Below, in pieces: positions 1 through 8,570 of a stretch of 10,783 nucleotides of DNA. The stretch is taken from NCBI GenBank assembly GCA_022567365.1, contig JADFHG010000073.1, positions 1 to 10,783 of the forward strand, given 5' to 3'. Made by a program: the position numbers and the translations under genes. The notes beneath the pieces were generated by a model, which saw only the letters and a list, made by a program, of their open reading frames with translations, did not search any database and was not told the DNA's origin. The first letter of the stretch is position 1; the number at the start of each line of letters is the position of its first letter. The DNA is from Planctomycetota bacterium. Its GTDB lineage: Bacteria; Planctomycetota; Phycisphaerae; UBA1845.

Positions 1-22
1 CGGCCGCCGCAGGGGGCGGCCG
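1..22. repeat. Perfect 8-bp inverted repeat (hairpin)
   Basis: CGGCCGCC at 1-8 is the exact reverse complement of GGCGGCCG at 15-22, with a six-base loop. It sits about 40 bases past the stop of the last gene, so it could slow or end transcription. It lacks the T-tract of a classical intrinsic terminator on either strand, so I class it as part of the repeat rather than as a terminator. Confidence 0.6.
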
Positions 23-61
23 CTACTTTCTCGGCGGAGCACCACTTCTTCAACAGACTGT
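1..61 (-). repeat. Partial palindromic intergenic repeat, copy 1, cut by the window edge
   Basis: Read on the minus strand from position 61, this stretch begins with ACAGTCTGTTGAAGAAGT, which matches positions 3602-3619 on the plus strand at 17 of 18 bases. After that block the interior differs from the 3602 copy and leads into a perfect GC-rich hairpin at 1-22. The first base of the shared block is the last base of the stop codon of the long DUF4175-like gene, so the repeat abuts that gene's end directly. The other end of the element lies outside the window. It could be a MITE-like element, an extragenic palindrome or part of an insertion sequence end; the sequence does not decide. Confidence 0.6.
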
Positions 62-3000
62 TACGGATGGCGGGCGCGCCTGGTGACGAGTGCCGCCAAT
101 CGCCGCACCTCCGCCTGGTCCTCGCCGATCATCTGGAGTTCACGGAGTTGCCGCTCCTCGGCGGTATCCGGATCCACATCCGCTCCGATCCTTTTCGTTC
201 GCTGGTTGATATCGGTCTGCATCGCCTTGAGCACCAACAGTTCGGTAACGGTCGGTACCGGTTTCTTCATCAACTGTCGCCCTTCGCCCGCGCCGCCGCC
301 CTCTCCCTCGGCAAACTCCGATTCGGTCCGCAGCTCCTCCGTTTGCTTCAGCGCGAGGATCAGCTTGTCCAGTTCGCGCACGATACGATCGGCCGTCATC
401 GACAGATCGTCGTCGATCTTGCGTGCATCGAGCCAGCCGCGGACCGTGCCCATCCACCCCGCGATCCGCTCCAGGGCCCATTCATACACGATGACCTTGG
501 CGAGTTCGGGACGCAGCTCCTCGACACTCGTCAGCACGCCATTCTGTTCGCGCGCGAGGCGCGACGCGACGCGGGATTCCGTGCGTTTGAGCCTCTTGCG
601 ATCACCGACGCTTTCGGCGAGTTCCGCAATTCCGGTGTTGACGGATGACTGCGCGTCTCGGATTGTCTCGAGCGATTCGCGTATGTCGGCCATCGTGCGG
701 CGCATTGCCTCATCCGCGGTTTCGCGCGCAAGACGATCGAGCTCGGAGAGGGCGCCTTCGAGCACGGCGAGGGCCATCTCCTGGGCGGTCGTGGCTTCAT
801 TCGCCCGTTTGCGGTCCAACGCAGTCTCCGCGTCGCCCTGGGGCCTTAGTGCCTGGCGCAGCGTTCGTCCTACCAAACCAGTCCGCGGACGGCCGCCGAG
901 CTCTTCGCCGAGAAACCGTGTATTGCGCTTGACCGTTCTTTGTGCGTCGCGGAGCCTGGCAAAGGCGGCATCGTCCGCGTCCAGCAAACCGGCTTCCTCG
1001 GTTGCCCGCATGACCGAGGTCTGTTCTTCAATGAGAAGGGCCACCTGCTCCCGGGCTTCCCCTATGCGCTTGCGCAACTGCGCAAGGTCGCGTCGATCGC
1101 GTTTGCGCAGGGCCGCGGCAATTCGCCGAATGCCCTCTTCCGCGTCCTTTTGCTCGAGCGTTGCCGCTGCGGTTCGATTGGATCCGATTGCGCTGGCCGC
1201 ATCGCGCAGTCGTTTGATTACATCGCTCGCCCGCGCCGCCCTGAGCGCTTCCTCGATCGTCTCGATGGCGGCCTGATCGTCGTCCTCGGTCTCTTCGGCG
1301 GCCTGCGCGAGGCGCTGGATGAGCTGTTCCACGTCGCCGGCGAGTTGCTCCTGCTGCCGTTTGATTCGCGCGAGCGCGGAGGCCTCTTCGGGGCTGAGGT
1401 CTTCCGCGCTCTTGCCGAGGGTGGTCTTGCCGAAATCGGCGGTCTTGCGTCGAAGTGTTTCCTGTCGGTCGAGTAGATCGCGCGTCCGCGTCAGTAGCCC
1501 GTGGAAGCTCCCCCATTGGGCAACGGACCTGAGTATTTGCTCCATGACGTCGATGGCGTTTCGCGATTCGTCGGCCGCGGTGCGAAGCGACGCCTGTTGG
1601 GTTTCGGCATCGGGGGATTCGGCGGCGCCGCCCAGCGCCCCGCTCGCCGACGACATCGCGGACGTCGCCACCTCGCGCAGTTTGGACGCGACCTCCTCGA
1701 TGCGTCGGCGTGCGTCGGTCTCACCCGATTGGTTGCGCTCCATTCTGCGGGCGACCTCGCGAAAACGCCGCGCGGTGCGGCGAATGCGTCGCACGAGTCG
1801 CGCCTCTTCGGTCGACAACGACGCGGCGCGCGCCCGGCCTTTTGCATCGAGTGCCGCCGGAGCGGCGGTCGGATCCCGACCCGCGGCACCTCGCATCAAC
1901 GACTCCGTCTCATCGAGCACGCCGCCCTGGTCCAACATTGCCTGGCGTATCCGGGCCTCGAGCGCCGCGAGGTCGTCGCGGATTCGCTGATCGAATTCGA
2001 CGTCGCCGATGATCTTGACGTGCAGCTCCGACGAGCGGCCGATCTGTCCGCCGCCGGCCGCCGCCGGCAGATTGTCCGTGGCCTCGATCGTATACGCGAG
2101 CACGTCGCCGGGAGACACGTCAAGTCCGGAGAACGCCCAGACGAATTCCGCGATGGCTTGGAACTCGTCCAGACGGCCCGTCGGCACGACCACGTACGCC
2201 AGTGGCGTCGTCGTCTTTGGGGATTTTTCCGAAGATCGGCGGATTCGGCGCACGACGAGATTCAAGTCCGTGATGCCGAAGTCATCATCGACGCGGACAA
2301 GCAGTCGTAGCGATCCCTGCGTCGTCACCTCTGTCATCGAGATGGGTTCGAGCACGGTGACCGTCGGCGCAGCGTCGGGGAGGGCGCGAATCGCGTAGGT
2401 CTCGCTCCCGCGGTTGCGGAACCCGGCGTCGTCGATCAACTCGATCCGAAACTCGAGGTCTTCGACGACCTCGAAGCGGCCCGAAAGCTGACGGCGATCA
2501 TCCGATGTGAATCCCAGAACAATCAACTCGCCGCCGGTCAATCGTAACCCGACGACCGGGGGATCCGTCTTGTGCGCGATGGGTTTGCTGGTCTGCACGT
2601 CGATATGCACCGTGCCGCCGATCGGCGCGTCGATCGGATCGGCGCCGAGCACCTCGACGCGCTGCGTCCGATTGGTCACATAGGGCGGCGGTTCGATGGT
2701 CGCCACCACGTCGACGACTTCCGGGCGGTGTACCGCCTTGATCGTGAACACCCTCGCGCGCGTGTTGTCGTCGCCGGCTTCAAACCAATACTCGAGGTCC
2801 GTCGTGACGCGATCGATCGTTGTGTGCATCGTGTCGCCGACGCGCTGCATGGCCAATTCGCTGACCGTGCCGTCCGGTTCACGCACGTGAACGATGCCAC
2901 GAAGCGTTTCCGTCAGCCCACGACCGATCTTCATTCGGACGGTCGTGGATTCACCCACGGCGACCCGTTGATCAAACGTGAGCGGCACGATCCGCACATT

Positions 3001-3564
3001 GCGCGGCCATTCGATCGCCCCGAACGGGTGAATGTGGCGAAACAGACCGGTGCGCGCCCAATCGGGCGACCACACGAGCACCGCCGCGAACACCGCCGCG
3101 CACAACACAAATGCAACGCCACGCCGCACAAGGGGACCGAATGAAAGTGCGGATTCGAGCGACAGGTCGGCAAGCATCTGATCCGTGTTCGCAACCACGC
3201 GTCGCATCATCGCGGGGGATCCAGCGTCTTGCCGCTGAAGGAAATCGACGGTGCTCGTGAGTCGGTCTTCCAGTTGCCCGAAATGCCGTTCGAGGCGCCC
3301 CGCGATCTCATCAATCCCCAGCTTTGCGCGGAGCGGGCGCACGACCCAATACCGCATCGCCCCGGCGAAACCCGCGACGAACAAGACGCCGCTGACGATT
3401 CGGAGCAGCGCCGGCAACCACAACGCCCAATCGAGGGCGACCACGAAGAGGAACGCGGCTAGACCGCCGGCACTGACGGAAAACGCCCCGTACAGCACGA
3501 GCCGCAGGCGAATCGTCCGCCGAATTCGGCGAAGCCGCGATATGAGTTGCGAATCTTCCATCAT
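61..3564 (-). CDS. DUF4175-like membrane-anchored coiled-coil protein
   Basis: The product is about 1,167 residues and its molecular function is unknown. Three hydrophobic segments lie near residues 21-44, 50-73 and 148-165. A beta-rich region of about 350 residues follows and contains DDDFGI near 426-431, a signature I associate with DUF4175-type planctomycete proteins. From about residue 523 to 1050 the sequence is highly charged, rich in Glu, Arg, Ala and Gln, and reads as long helices or coiled coil. The C-terminal part has a Gly/Glu-rich linker and then a short conserved-looking helix (ELLVLKAMQTDINQRT). It closes the vWA gene module, so it may be the large envelope-facing partner of the two membrane vWA proteins; that is inference. 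Start: ATG at 3564, directly followed by a second ATG. An in-frame GTG at 3588 would add 8 residues. Neither start has a convincing Shine-Dalgarno. The stop codon TAA abuts a repeat. Confidence 0.85.
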   Translation of the reverse strand: MMEDSQLISRLRRIRRTIRLRLVLYGAFSVSAGGLAAFLFVVALDWALWLPALLRIVSGVLFVAGFAGAMRYWVVRPLRAKLGIDEIAGRLERHFGQLEDRLTSTVDFLQRQDAGSPAMMRRVVANTDQMLADLSLESALSFGPLVRRGVAFVLCAAVFAAVLVWSPDWARTGLFRHIHPFGAIEWPRNVRIVPLTFDQRVAVGESTTVRMKIGRGLTETLRGIVHVREPDGTVSELAMQRVGDTMHTTIDRVTTDLEYWFEAGDDNTRARVFTIKAVHRPEVVDVVATIEPPPYVTNRTQRVEVLGADPIDAPIGGTVHIDVQTSKPIAHKTDPPVVGLRLTGGELIVLGFTSDDRRQLSGRFEVVEDLEFRIELIDDAGFRNRGSETYAIRALPDAAPTVTVLEPISMTEVTTQGSLRLLVRVDDDFGITDLNLVVRRIRRSSEKSPKTTTPLAYVVVPTGRLDEFQAIAEFVWAFSGLDVSPGDVLAYTIEATDNLPAAAGGGQIGRSSELHVKIIGDVEFDQRIRDDLAALEARIRQAMLDQGGVLDETESLMRGAAGRDPTAAPAALDAKGRARAASLSTEEARLVRRIRRTARRFREVARRMERNQSGETDARRRIEEVASKLREVATSAMSSASGALGGAAESPDAETQQASLRTAADESRNAIDVMEQILRSVAQWGSFHGLLTRTRDLLDRQETLRRKTADFGKTTLGKSAEDLSPEEASALARIKRQQEQLAGDVEQLIQRLAQAAEETEDDDQAAIETIEEALRAARASDVIKRLRDAASAIGSNRTAAATLEQKDAEEGIRRIAAALRKRDRRDLAQLRKRIGEAREQVALLIEEQTSVMRATEEAGLLDADDAAFARLRDAQRTVKRNTRFLGEELGGRPRTGLVGRTLRQALRPQGDAETALDRKRANEATTAQEMALAVLEGALSELDRLARETADEAMRRTMADIRESLETIRDAQSSVNTGIAELAESVGDRKRLKRTESRVASRLAREQNGVLTSVEELRPELAKVIVYEWALERIAGWMGTVRGWLDARKIDDDLSMTADRIVRELDKLILALKQTEELRTESEFAEGEGGGAGEGRQLMKKPVPTVTELLVLKAMQTDINQRTKRIGADVDPDTAEERQLRELQMIGEDQAEVRRLAALVTRRARHP

Positions 3565-3601
3565 CAATACGTCAGGCACGCATCCCACCGGAGCACACTA
3601 A

Positions 3602-3705
3602 ACAGGCTGTTGAAGAAGTCGATTCCACTGGTGTGGTACCGGCAAATTGCCGGTGCATCGCACAGGCTGTGAGCCTGTGCCACAGATCCTTCAACAGGCC
3701 GTCAG
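3602..3705 (+). repeat. Palindromic intergenic repeat, copy 2, apparently complete
   Basis: This element of about 104 bases fills most of the spacer between the second vWA gene and the DUF4175-like gene. Its ends are inverted: CTGTTGAAG at 3607-3615 and CTTCAACAG at 3689-3697. Inside, TGTGG at 3632-3636 can pair with CCACA at 3680-3684. That stem encloses two perfect hairpins: ACCGGCAA/TTGCCGGT (3638-3645 and 3647-3654, one-base loop) and CACAGGCT/AGCCTGTG (3661-3668 and 3672-3679, three-base loop). The whole can fold as a branched, cloverleaf-like structure on either strand. It contains no open reading frame. It could be a miniature mobile element or an extragenic palindrome, and it may shape transcript ends or stability within the operon. 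Confidence 0.75.
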
Positions 3706-3735
3706 CCATCGATCACGGTGGCGCCATGATCAAAT

Positions 3736-6141
3736 CTACAACAGTCCATAAGCCTTTCGCAAGACCCACTCCATTGTGATGATAAGAACGAACAATGCCA
3801 AAACCAATCGCGAGTCCCATAACGGTTCGGTAATATCATCGGGGATCCGGCGACTGCGGTCCTGGACGCGGCGAAGTTCCGACGCCAGTCGGTCGGGCTC
3901 GATCACACCGCCGCCCGTCGCCTCCGCGAACCGCACGAGCAGATCGTGGTTCGCCTCCGGGTGTCTCGCCTCGAGGCTCGCATGCCGCACCTGAAACGGC
4001 GCCGACGGGCGCGACTCGCCCAACTTCGTCGCAATGTCCCTCGTCTTGACTCTGAAGCCGCCCGCGCGCGGCGGGACGAACGAGCCTTCGAAGACGTTCG
4101 CCTCCTCGCCGAGACGTCTGACCGCGAATTGAACGACGGCCGCGTCTCTCGTATCGACGGCAACTATCGAGACCTCCTGCCCCTGCGTGGCCAGCAGCTC
4201 CGAATCGAAGACCTCGACCTGAACCTCGACCGGCGCACCGTACGAGTAGACGCGCTGGTCCGTGCGAATCGTGTAGCGGCGGTCGCGCGTGATCCGATCC
4301 GGCTGCATCAACTCCCGCGCGACGAGCACCCAGTAGGCGTCGTGCAGCAACTCACCCGTGTGGCGACGCCACAACCAGGTGTCGTCCGTCGCCTGAAAAA
4401 AGACCTTGCCCGCTCCGTATCGGCCAAGCGCCATCACCGGCAGCGGACCGGCCACGGTCTTGATCGTCGGATGCTCCGCGAGCACCACGGCACCGGGTTT
4501 CGGCCCCAGCGTTCGCGCGACCCAATACAACTCGGGTAGCGCATCAAACATCGCCTCGCTGACGGCGCGGTCTTCGGAAAAGCGAAAGATGCGGCTGTGT
4601 GTTCCTTCAAGCGTGAGGTTTGGGCGATAGCCGGAAACGATCGTCGAGCGATAATGTCCGAGAAACTCGGGATCGATTCGGACGGGTATCAGTTTCTCGA
4701 GTGGTGTTCCGAGAAACCGATGCGGCGCGGACCGCTCGCCCGCGATGAGCCCGAACCCACCGCCCGAGTCGCCGACGAAATCGACGATCATGCGCATCTG
4801 ACGGGCGCTCAGCCAACCGCCGCGCGGGTCCACGTCACCGAAGAGAATGACGTCATATCGATCCAATTCCTCACGGGTCTCGGGGAAGCGGCGGATCGGC
4901 TCGGTGCCCTCCTGGACAAACCGTTCATCGGCCTCCAGAAGAAGCACGCTCAGACGGATCGTATCCTCGCGGGCTAGGGCGTTTTTCAGGTAGCGATACT
5001 CGTACCGGGGATAGCCGTCCACGAAGAGGACGGACATATGCTCGTCGAGGGCAACCACGTCGACGACGTCCGAGTTGTTCTCGACGTTTCGTTCGCCGGG
5101 CAGCGGGTCCACCTCGACGCGATAACGAATGGCCCCCACACGCGTCGGTTTGGCACGCAACTCGACAGTCACCGAGGCCACGGCGCCGCCCACGGTAACG
5201 CGCTCCTCGGCCAGAGTTCGGCCGGTGTGGTCGTCGAGCAGGCGAACGAGCAACGTGGTCGGCTGCTCGATGCCCACCGCCGACACCGGTGCCTCGATTG
5301 CAATCACATCATTGACGAATACCTGCTCGCTGGCCCGCAGCGGACCGACCCACACGTCAGGCGGCGTCACTGACGAACCGACCCGAAGCGCAAAAATCGG
5401 GATCTGCCGCCCCCGCGCCAAATCGACGGCCTCTTCGACCTTGGTTGAATCGGTGGCCTGCCCGTCCGTAACGAGGACGATCGCGGCCAGCCGCCGCCCG
5501 CGCGCATCTTGAATCGCGTGCAGGATCGCGCGTGCCGGATCCGAAGCCGTTCCATCCGCGATGAGCGATTCGAGTCGGCGGCGTCCGTCTTCCAGCGCGG
5601 TGCTGCCGGCAATCGTCCCCTCGAATTGGGGCGCATTCGCGAAGCTGTATAGGCGAATGGCGTTTCTCTCGAGGAGCGTGCGGAGCGGCGCGGAATCGTC
5701 GCTCAGCAATGCGCGTATGGAGAGAGAAAGGCGAGAATACTCTTCCAGCGAATCGCCGTCTTCGATTTCGGCGGCCAATCGCATCGACGCGCGATAGGCG
5801 GCGTCGGTGAAGAAATCATGCGTCGCCATGCTTCGCGACGTATCGACCATCAGCGCGACGTGGGATTGCTCGGTCCTGTTTTGCTGAAGCACCAAGACCG
5901 GTTCGCACAAGACGACGGCGACGAGGGCGAACAGCGTGCAGCGGAGCGCACCGAGCGTCACACGACGCCGAAGAGCGATCCGCTCGCGGCGATAGCAGAT
6001 GATTACCCATGCCAACATCGCCAGCGCGAAGCAGAACAGGATCCAGGCTTCGACTCGCCCATGCCATTCGAGCACGAGGGGCGCGTCGCGACCCAGGCGA
6101 ATGTCGTCCAGTCCCAGAAGTGCTTCGAGTACGCTTGTCAC
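3736..6141 (-). CDS. Membrane-anchored vWA protein with GATase-like domain (second of the pair)
   Basis: The product is 801 residues from a GTG start. Two membrane segments lie at about 31-50 and 63-86, followed by a vWA domain with a complete MIDAS: DTSRS at 100-104, a Thr near 198 and the TDG Asp at 226. After a beta-sandwich linker comes a class I glutamine-amidotransferase-like fold (about 370-476) opening with VLFVDGYPRYEYRYLKNAL. A Trp-rich stretch, ATDDTWLWRR (about 584-593), is followed by more beta structure and a C-terminal membrane helix (about 775-792). No G-x-C-x-G nucleophile elbow is present, so the GATase-like domain is probably a binding or structural module. Start choice: the frame stays open to 6243, but that would overlap the upstream gene by 106 bases. 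GTG at 6141 gives a GTGA overlap with its stop and an N-terminus that runs cleanly into the first helix. Role inferred: partner of the MoxR ATPase at the membrane. Confidence 0.88.
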   Translation of the reverse strand: MTSVLEALLGLDDIRLGRDAPLVLEWHGRVEAWILFCFALAMLAWVIICYRRERIALRRRVTLGALRCTLFALVAVVLCEPVLVLQQNRTEQSHVALMVDTSRSMATHDFFTDAAYRASMRLAAEIEDGDSLEEYSRLSLSIRALLSDDSAPLRTLLERNAIRLYSFANAPQFEGTIAGSTALEDGRRRLESLIADGTASDPARAILHAIQDARGRRLAAIVLVTDGQATDSTKVEEAVDLARGRQIPIFALRVGSSVTPPDVWVGPLRASEQVFVNDVIAIEAPVSAVGIEQPTTLLVRLLDDHTGRTLAEERVTVGGAVASVTVELRAKPTRVGAIRYRVEVDPLPGERNVENNSDVVDVVALDEHMSVLFVDGYPRYEYRYLKNALAREDTIRLSVLLLEADERFVQEGTEPIRRFPETREELDRYDVILFGDVDPRGGWLSARQMRMIVDFVGDSGGGFGLIAGERSAPHRFLGTPLEKLIPVRIDPEFLGHYRSTIVSGYRPNLTLEGTHSRIFRFSEDRAVSEAMFDALPELYWVARTLGPKPGAVVLAEHPTIKTVAGPLPVMALGRYGAGKVFFQATDDTWLWRRHTGELLHDAYWVLVARELMQPDRITRDRRYTIRTDQRVYSYGAPVEVQVEVFDSELLATQGQEVSIVAVDTRDAAVVQFAVRRLGEEANVFEGSFVPPRAGGFRVKTRDIATKLGESRPSAPFQVRHASLEARHPEANHDLLVRFAEATGGGVIEPDRLASELRRVQDRSRRIPDDITEPLWDSRLVLALFVLIITMEWVLRKAYGLL
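6138..6141 (-). promoter_or_regulatory. GTGA stop-start overlap (translational coupling)
   Basis: The TGA stop of the BatA-like gene (6140-6138) overlaps the GTG start of the next vWA gene (6141-6139) in a single GTGA. There is no strong Shine-Dalgarno just upstream. This favours re-initiation by the same ribosome and roughly balanced output of the two membrane vWA proteins. It also decides the start of the downstream gene. Confidence 0.65.
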
Positions 6142-8402
6142 TGGCTTACTGGCGTTTCCGCACCCGCGCGCGGCGAGTCCGAGGTGCCGCCATACTTCGA
6201 GACCGCGGCGGCGCGCTGTGAACCGAACCGCATCGCTATCCAAGATTCACACACGAGAAGTACAAGCACCGCACACAGCGCGAGACGCGACAGCTCATGG
6301 TGCGGCGTTTGCCTCTCCTGATCGACCACCGCGCCCGGGTGGCTCACGAACGTGAACCGACGGTCAATCCAACCCTCCATCTCCCGAGCGTCCACCGTCC
6401 GCAAGTCGGAATCTCGCGCCGCAACGTTCACCGCGGATTGCGTTGTGGACGGGCCGATCGACAGCGTCACGACCCCCGACTTGGACAACGGATCTGAAAC
6501 GACCGCCAGCCCGTCACCATCCGGGACGAGTCGACCGGCGACCGACGTACCATCGTCCGTGCTGAACTTGATCGGCATTGAAGACTGCGCCGGGGTCAGC
6601 CGCGCTCGGATCGACTCGCCCACCGTCAGGTTCCTGCGATTCATCCGGCTCGGCGATAAGAACGAGACGATTTGACGAACGAGCGAAACGTAGTCCCCCT
6701 TTGCGGGAAGACTGGTCCAGTCCATGTCGGCCGTCGTCGTACAAAAAACGGTGTGCCCCCGGCCAAAGCGGGAGACCACGAGCGCTGGATCCTCGTTGTT
6801 GTATCGCAGAATAACCCGAGCGCTGGGCGATTCGACCGTCAAGGGCAAGTAGTTGTCCACCCGCGCGAGGAACAGACCGCTCTTCGGCAGATCGGCGAAG
6901 CCGCGCGTAATCGGATGGTCCGCGGTGGTGACCGCCACATGCGTGTAGGAACCACCCGCTTCGCGCACGGGTGCCCGCCCCACGGAACCCGGCAAAACGC
7001 CCGCGCCGCCGGCAAAACCGAAGCGATTGTAGTTGTCTATGTTGACGAGGTCGCCGCAGAAGACCGCAAGCCCGCCGCCTTCCGCCACGAAGGCCTCCAA
7101 ACGTCGCCAAACGGGCTCCGCCAGCCGCGCGACGTTACACAGAACGACCACGTCGAACCGTAAGAGCGCTTCTCCATCGAGCTCGAGGGCGCTGATCACC
7201 ACCGGTTCGATGAGCGTGCGGTCGGCGGGTCCGAGCTTCGGGGCGAGTGCCGTAGCCAGGTATCCGGCCTCCCCCGCCAGCGCCGTGCGCCCCGGGCGCC
7301 CATCGACGAGAAGCATCGGAACGCTTTCGCGCACGCTGAGCGAAACACGTCGGACGTTGTCGGTGTCCAAGGCGTCCGGCGAGTCCATGCTCAACGAGGC
7401 CTCCACGATATGCGTCCCCGCCGAGGAGAAAACCGTCGACGCCGAAACCGTGGTCGACTCGCCGGATGCGATCGGTGCCAGGTCACTGCGCCGAATGACG
7501 CGCCCCTCGCTCTGAAGCGTCAGGGTCGCACCGCGCAACACGCGACTCCCGAAGTTCGTCACTTCGGCGGTAATGCGAACCGGGTGACCGACACCGACGA
7601 GCGTCGAATCCGCCGCCACACCGGTGACGGCGGCGTTATCCACGTCAGCGGATGCCGTCCGCACGATGGTCAAACGCGATGCGTCGGCAAGCGTACGGGC
7701 GATATCGGCAGCCGGTGTCACGGCCCGACCCGGCTCGGAAAACCACGTCGCCCGCGGAAGGTCGCTGATGACGTAGACCGCGACGTTGCCCGCGGCAACC
7801 CTCGATTCCGCAACGGTCGCACGCGCGATCTCGAGGGCCTTGGTGAGACCGCCGACGGTATCGGTGACGCGCTGCGTCGCCTTGATCGCAGCCAATTGCT
7901 CACGCACGAGACGACGGTCGTAGGCCGCGTGATCGACCGGCGCCCCAGCCGGTTCCGCGAGCGTGACGATGCTGACGGCGTCGCCGCCCGGGAACGAGGC
8001 GAGCAACGCACGGGCTGTTGCCATCGCCGCGTCGAATCGGGTCGTTCCGTCCTCCTCGCGAGCGCTCATCGACAACGAGGTGTCGATCACGAGTATGCGA
8101 TGTGCCCTTTGCGTACCGACGATCATCAACGGCGTGGTCGGCAGGTAGGGTCGGGCCACCGCGAAACCGAGCAGCGCGATCGCGGCGATCCTCACCAACA
8201 TCAACAGCCAATGTTCCAGCCGTGTTCGGCGCGAACTTCGGCGGCTGGCGGCGAGAAGGAAGGCCATTGCGGCCCACTTGACGCGCTTGTGTCTGCGACG
8301 GTTGATCAAGTGTACGAGAATCGGGATCACGCCGGCCGCCAAACCGGCATACGCAAACGCGGGATGAACGAACGGCAAAGCGGCTGGCATGTGCACAATC
8401 AT
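6138..8402 (-). CDS. BatA-like membrane vWA protein with GATase-like domain
   Basis: The product is 754 residues. The N-terminus matches the BatA-type membrane module (compare TIGR02226): a first helix at about 12-33 ending in PILVHLINRRRHKRVKW, then LLAASRRS, then a second helix at about 63-87. The vWA domain has an intact MIDAS: DTSLS at 107-111, a Thr near 182-187 and Asp 214 in VISDLP. A CARDB-like beta domain (about 255-358) follows. Next is a GATase-like fold from VPMLLVDGRPGR (361-372) through FDVVVLCNVARL and EGGGLAVFCGD. A helix at about 704-726 gives a second membrane anchor near the C-terminus. Cys 449 lies in FCGD, which does not fit the catalytic elbow, so enzyme activity is unlikely. 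It is translationally coupled to the next vWA gene. Start: ATG at 8402, preceded by AAGGG only one base away; ATG at 8390 is the alternative. Confidence 0.9.
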   Translation of the reverse strand: MIVHMPAALPFVHPAFAYAGLAAGVIPILVHLINRRRHKRVKWAAMAFLLAASRRSSRRTRLEHWLLMLVRIAAIALLGFAVARPYLPTTPLMIVGTQRAHRILVIDTSLSMSAREEDGTTRFDAAMATARALLASFPGGDAVSIVTLAEPAGAPVDHAAYDRRLVREQLAAIKATQRVTDTVGGLTKALEIARATVAESRVAAGNVAVYVISDLPRATWFSEPGRAVTPAADIARTLADASRLTIVRTASADVDNAAVTGVAADSTLVGVGHPVRITAEVTNFGSRVLRGATLTLQSEGRVIRRSDLAPIASGESTTVSASTVFSSAGTHIVEASLSMDSPDALDTDNVRRVSLSVRESVPMLLVDGRPGRTALAGEAGYLATALAPKLGPADRTLIEPVVISALELDGEALLRFDVVVLCNVARLAEPVWRRLEAFVAEGGGLAVFCGDLVNIDNYNRFGFAGGAGVLPGSVGRAPVREAGGSYTHVAVTTADHPITRGFADLPKSGLFLARVDNYLPLTVESPSARVILRYNNEDPALVVSRFGRGHTVFCTTTADMDWTSLPAKGDYVSLVRQIVSFLSPSRMNRRNLTVGESIRARLTPAQSSMPIKFSTDDGTSVAGRLVPDGDGLAVVSDPLSKSGVVTLSIGPSTTQSAVNVAARDSDLRTVDAREMEGWIDRRFTFVSHPGAVVDQERQTPHHELSRLALCAVLVLLVCESWIAMRFGSQRAAAVSKYGGTSDSPRAGAETPVSQ

Positions 8403-8550
8403 ACCCTTGGCTCGTTCGATTCAAAAGTGGCCGTCGTCTTGCGTGTCGCCCGCGAGAACCCGAGCACCCGATCCGGTGCGTTTGTCGAGGCCAAACCTCC
8501 ACCCCTCGCCTGGGGCATCACCACGCCCAAACTTGCGGGTTGGGCGGCGA

Positions 8551-8570
8551 CCCAAACCCAAACCCGAACC
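8551..8570. repeat. Short CCCAAA tandem, G-rich on the minus strand
   Basis: Plus-strand CCCAAACCCAAACCCGAACC gives two exact and one variant hexamer unit. The minus strand reads GGG three times with TTT spacers, plus a flanking GG, so it falls just short of a standard four-tract G-quadruplex. It is followed by GCGACCGTGAGGGAGC, which looks like part of a dispersed planctomycete repeat; that association is from memory, not shown by the window. Confidence 0.4.

Noticed and set aside
1..22. Intrinsic terminator after the last gene
   Set aside because: The hairpin is strong but no T-tract follows it on the transcribed strand within the window.
83..1276. Plus-strand open frame of 397 codons
   Set aside because: It is antisense to the helical region of the DUF4175-like gene and gives Ser/Arg/Ala-rich sequence without domain features.
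3638..3679. CRISPR-like or tRNA-like structure in the repeat
   Set aside because: There are no regularly spaced direct repeats, and the paired arms lack the conserved tRNA loop bases.
6142..6243. Longer N-terminus for the second vWA protein
   Set aside because: The extra 34 residues overlap the 3' end of the upstream gene and resemble out-of-frame translation; the GTGA overlap at 6141 is the better start.
6138..8402. Active glutamine amidotransferase domain in the BatA-like protein
   Set aside because: A Cys is present in FCGD, but the surrounding residues do not form the nucleophile elbow and I see no partner His-Glu pair at the usual place.
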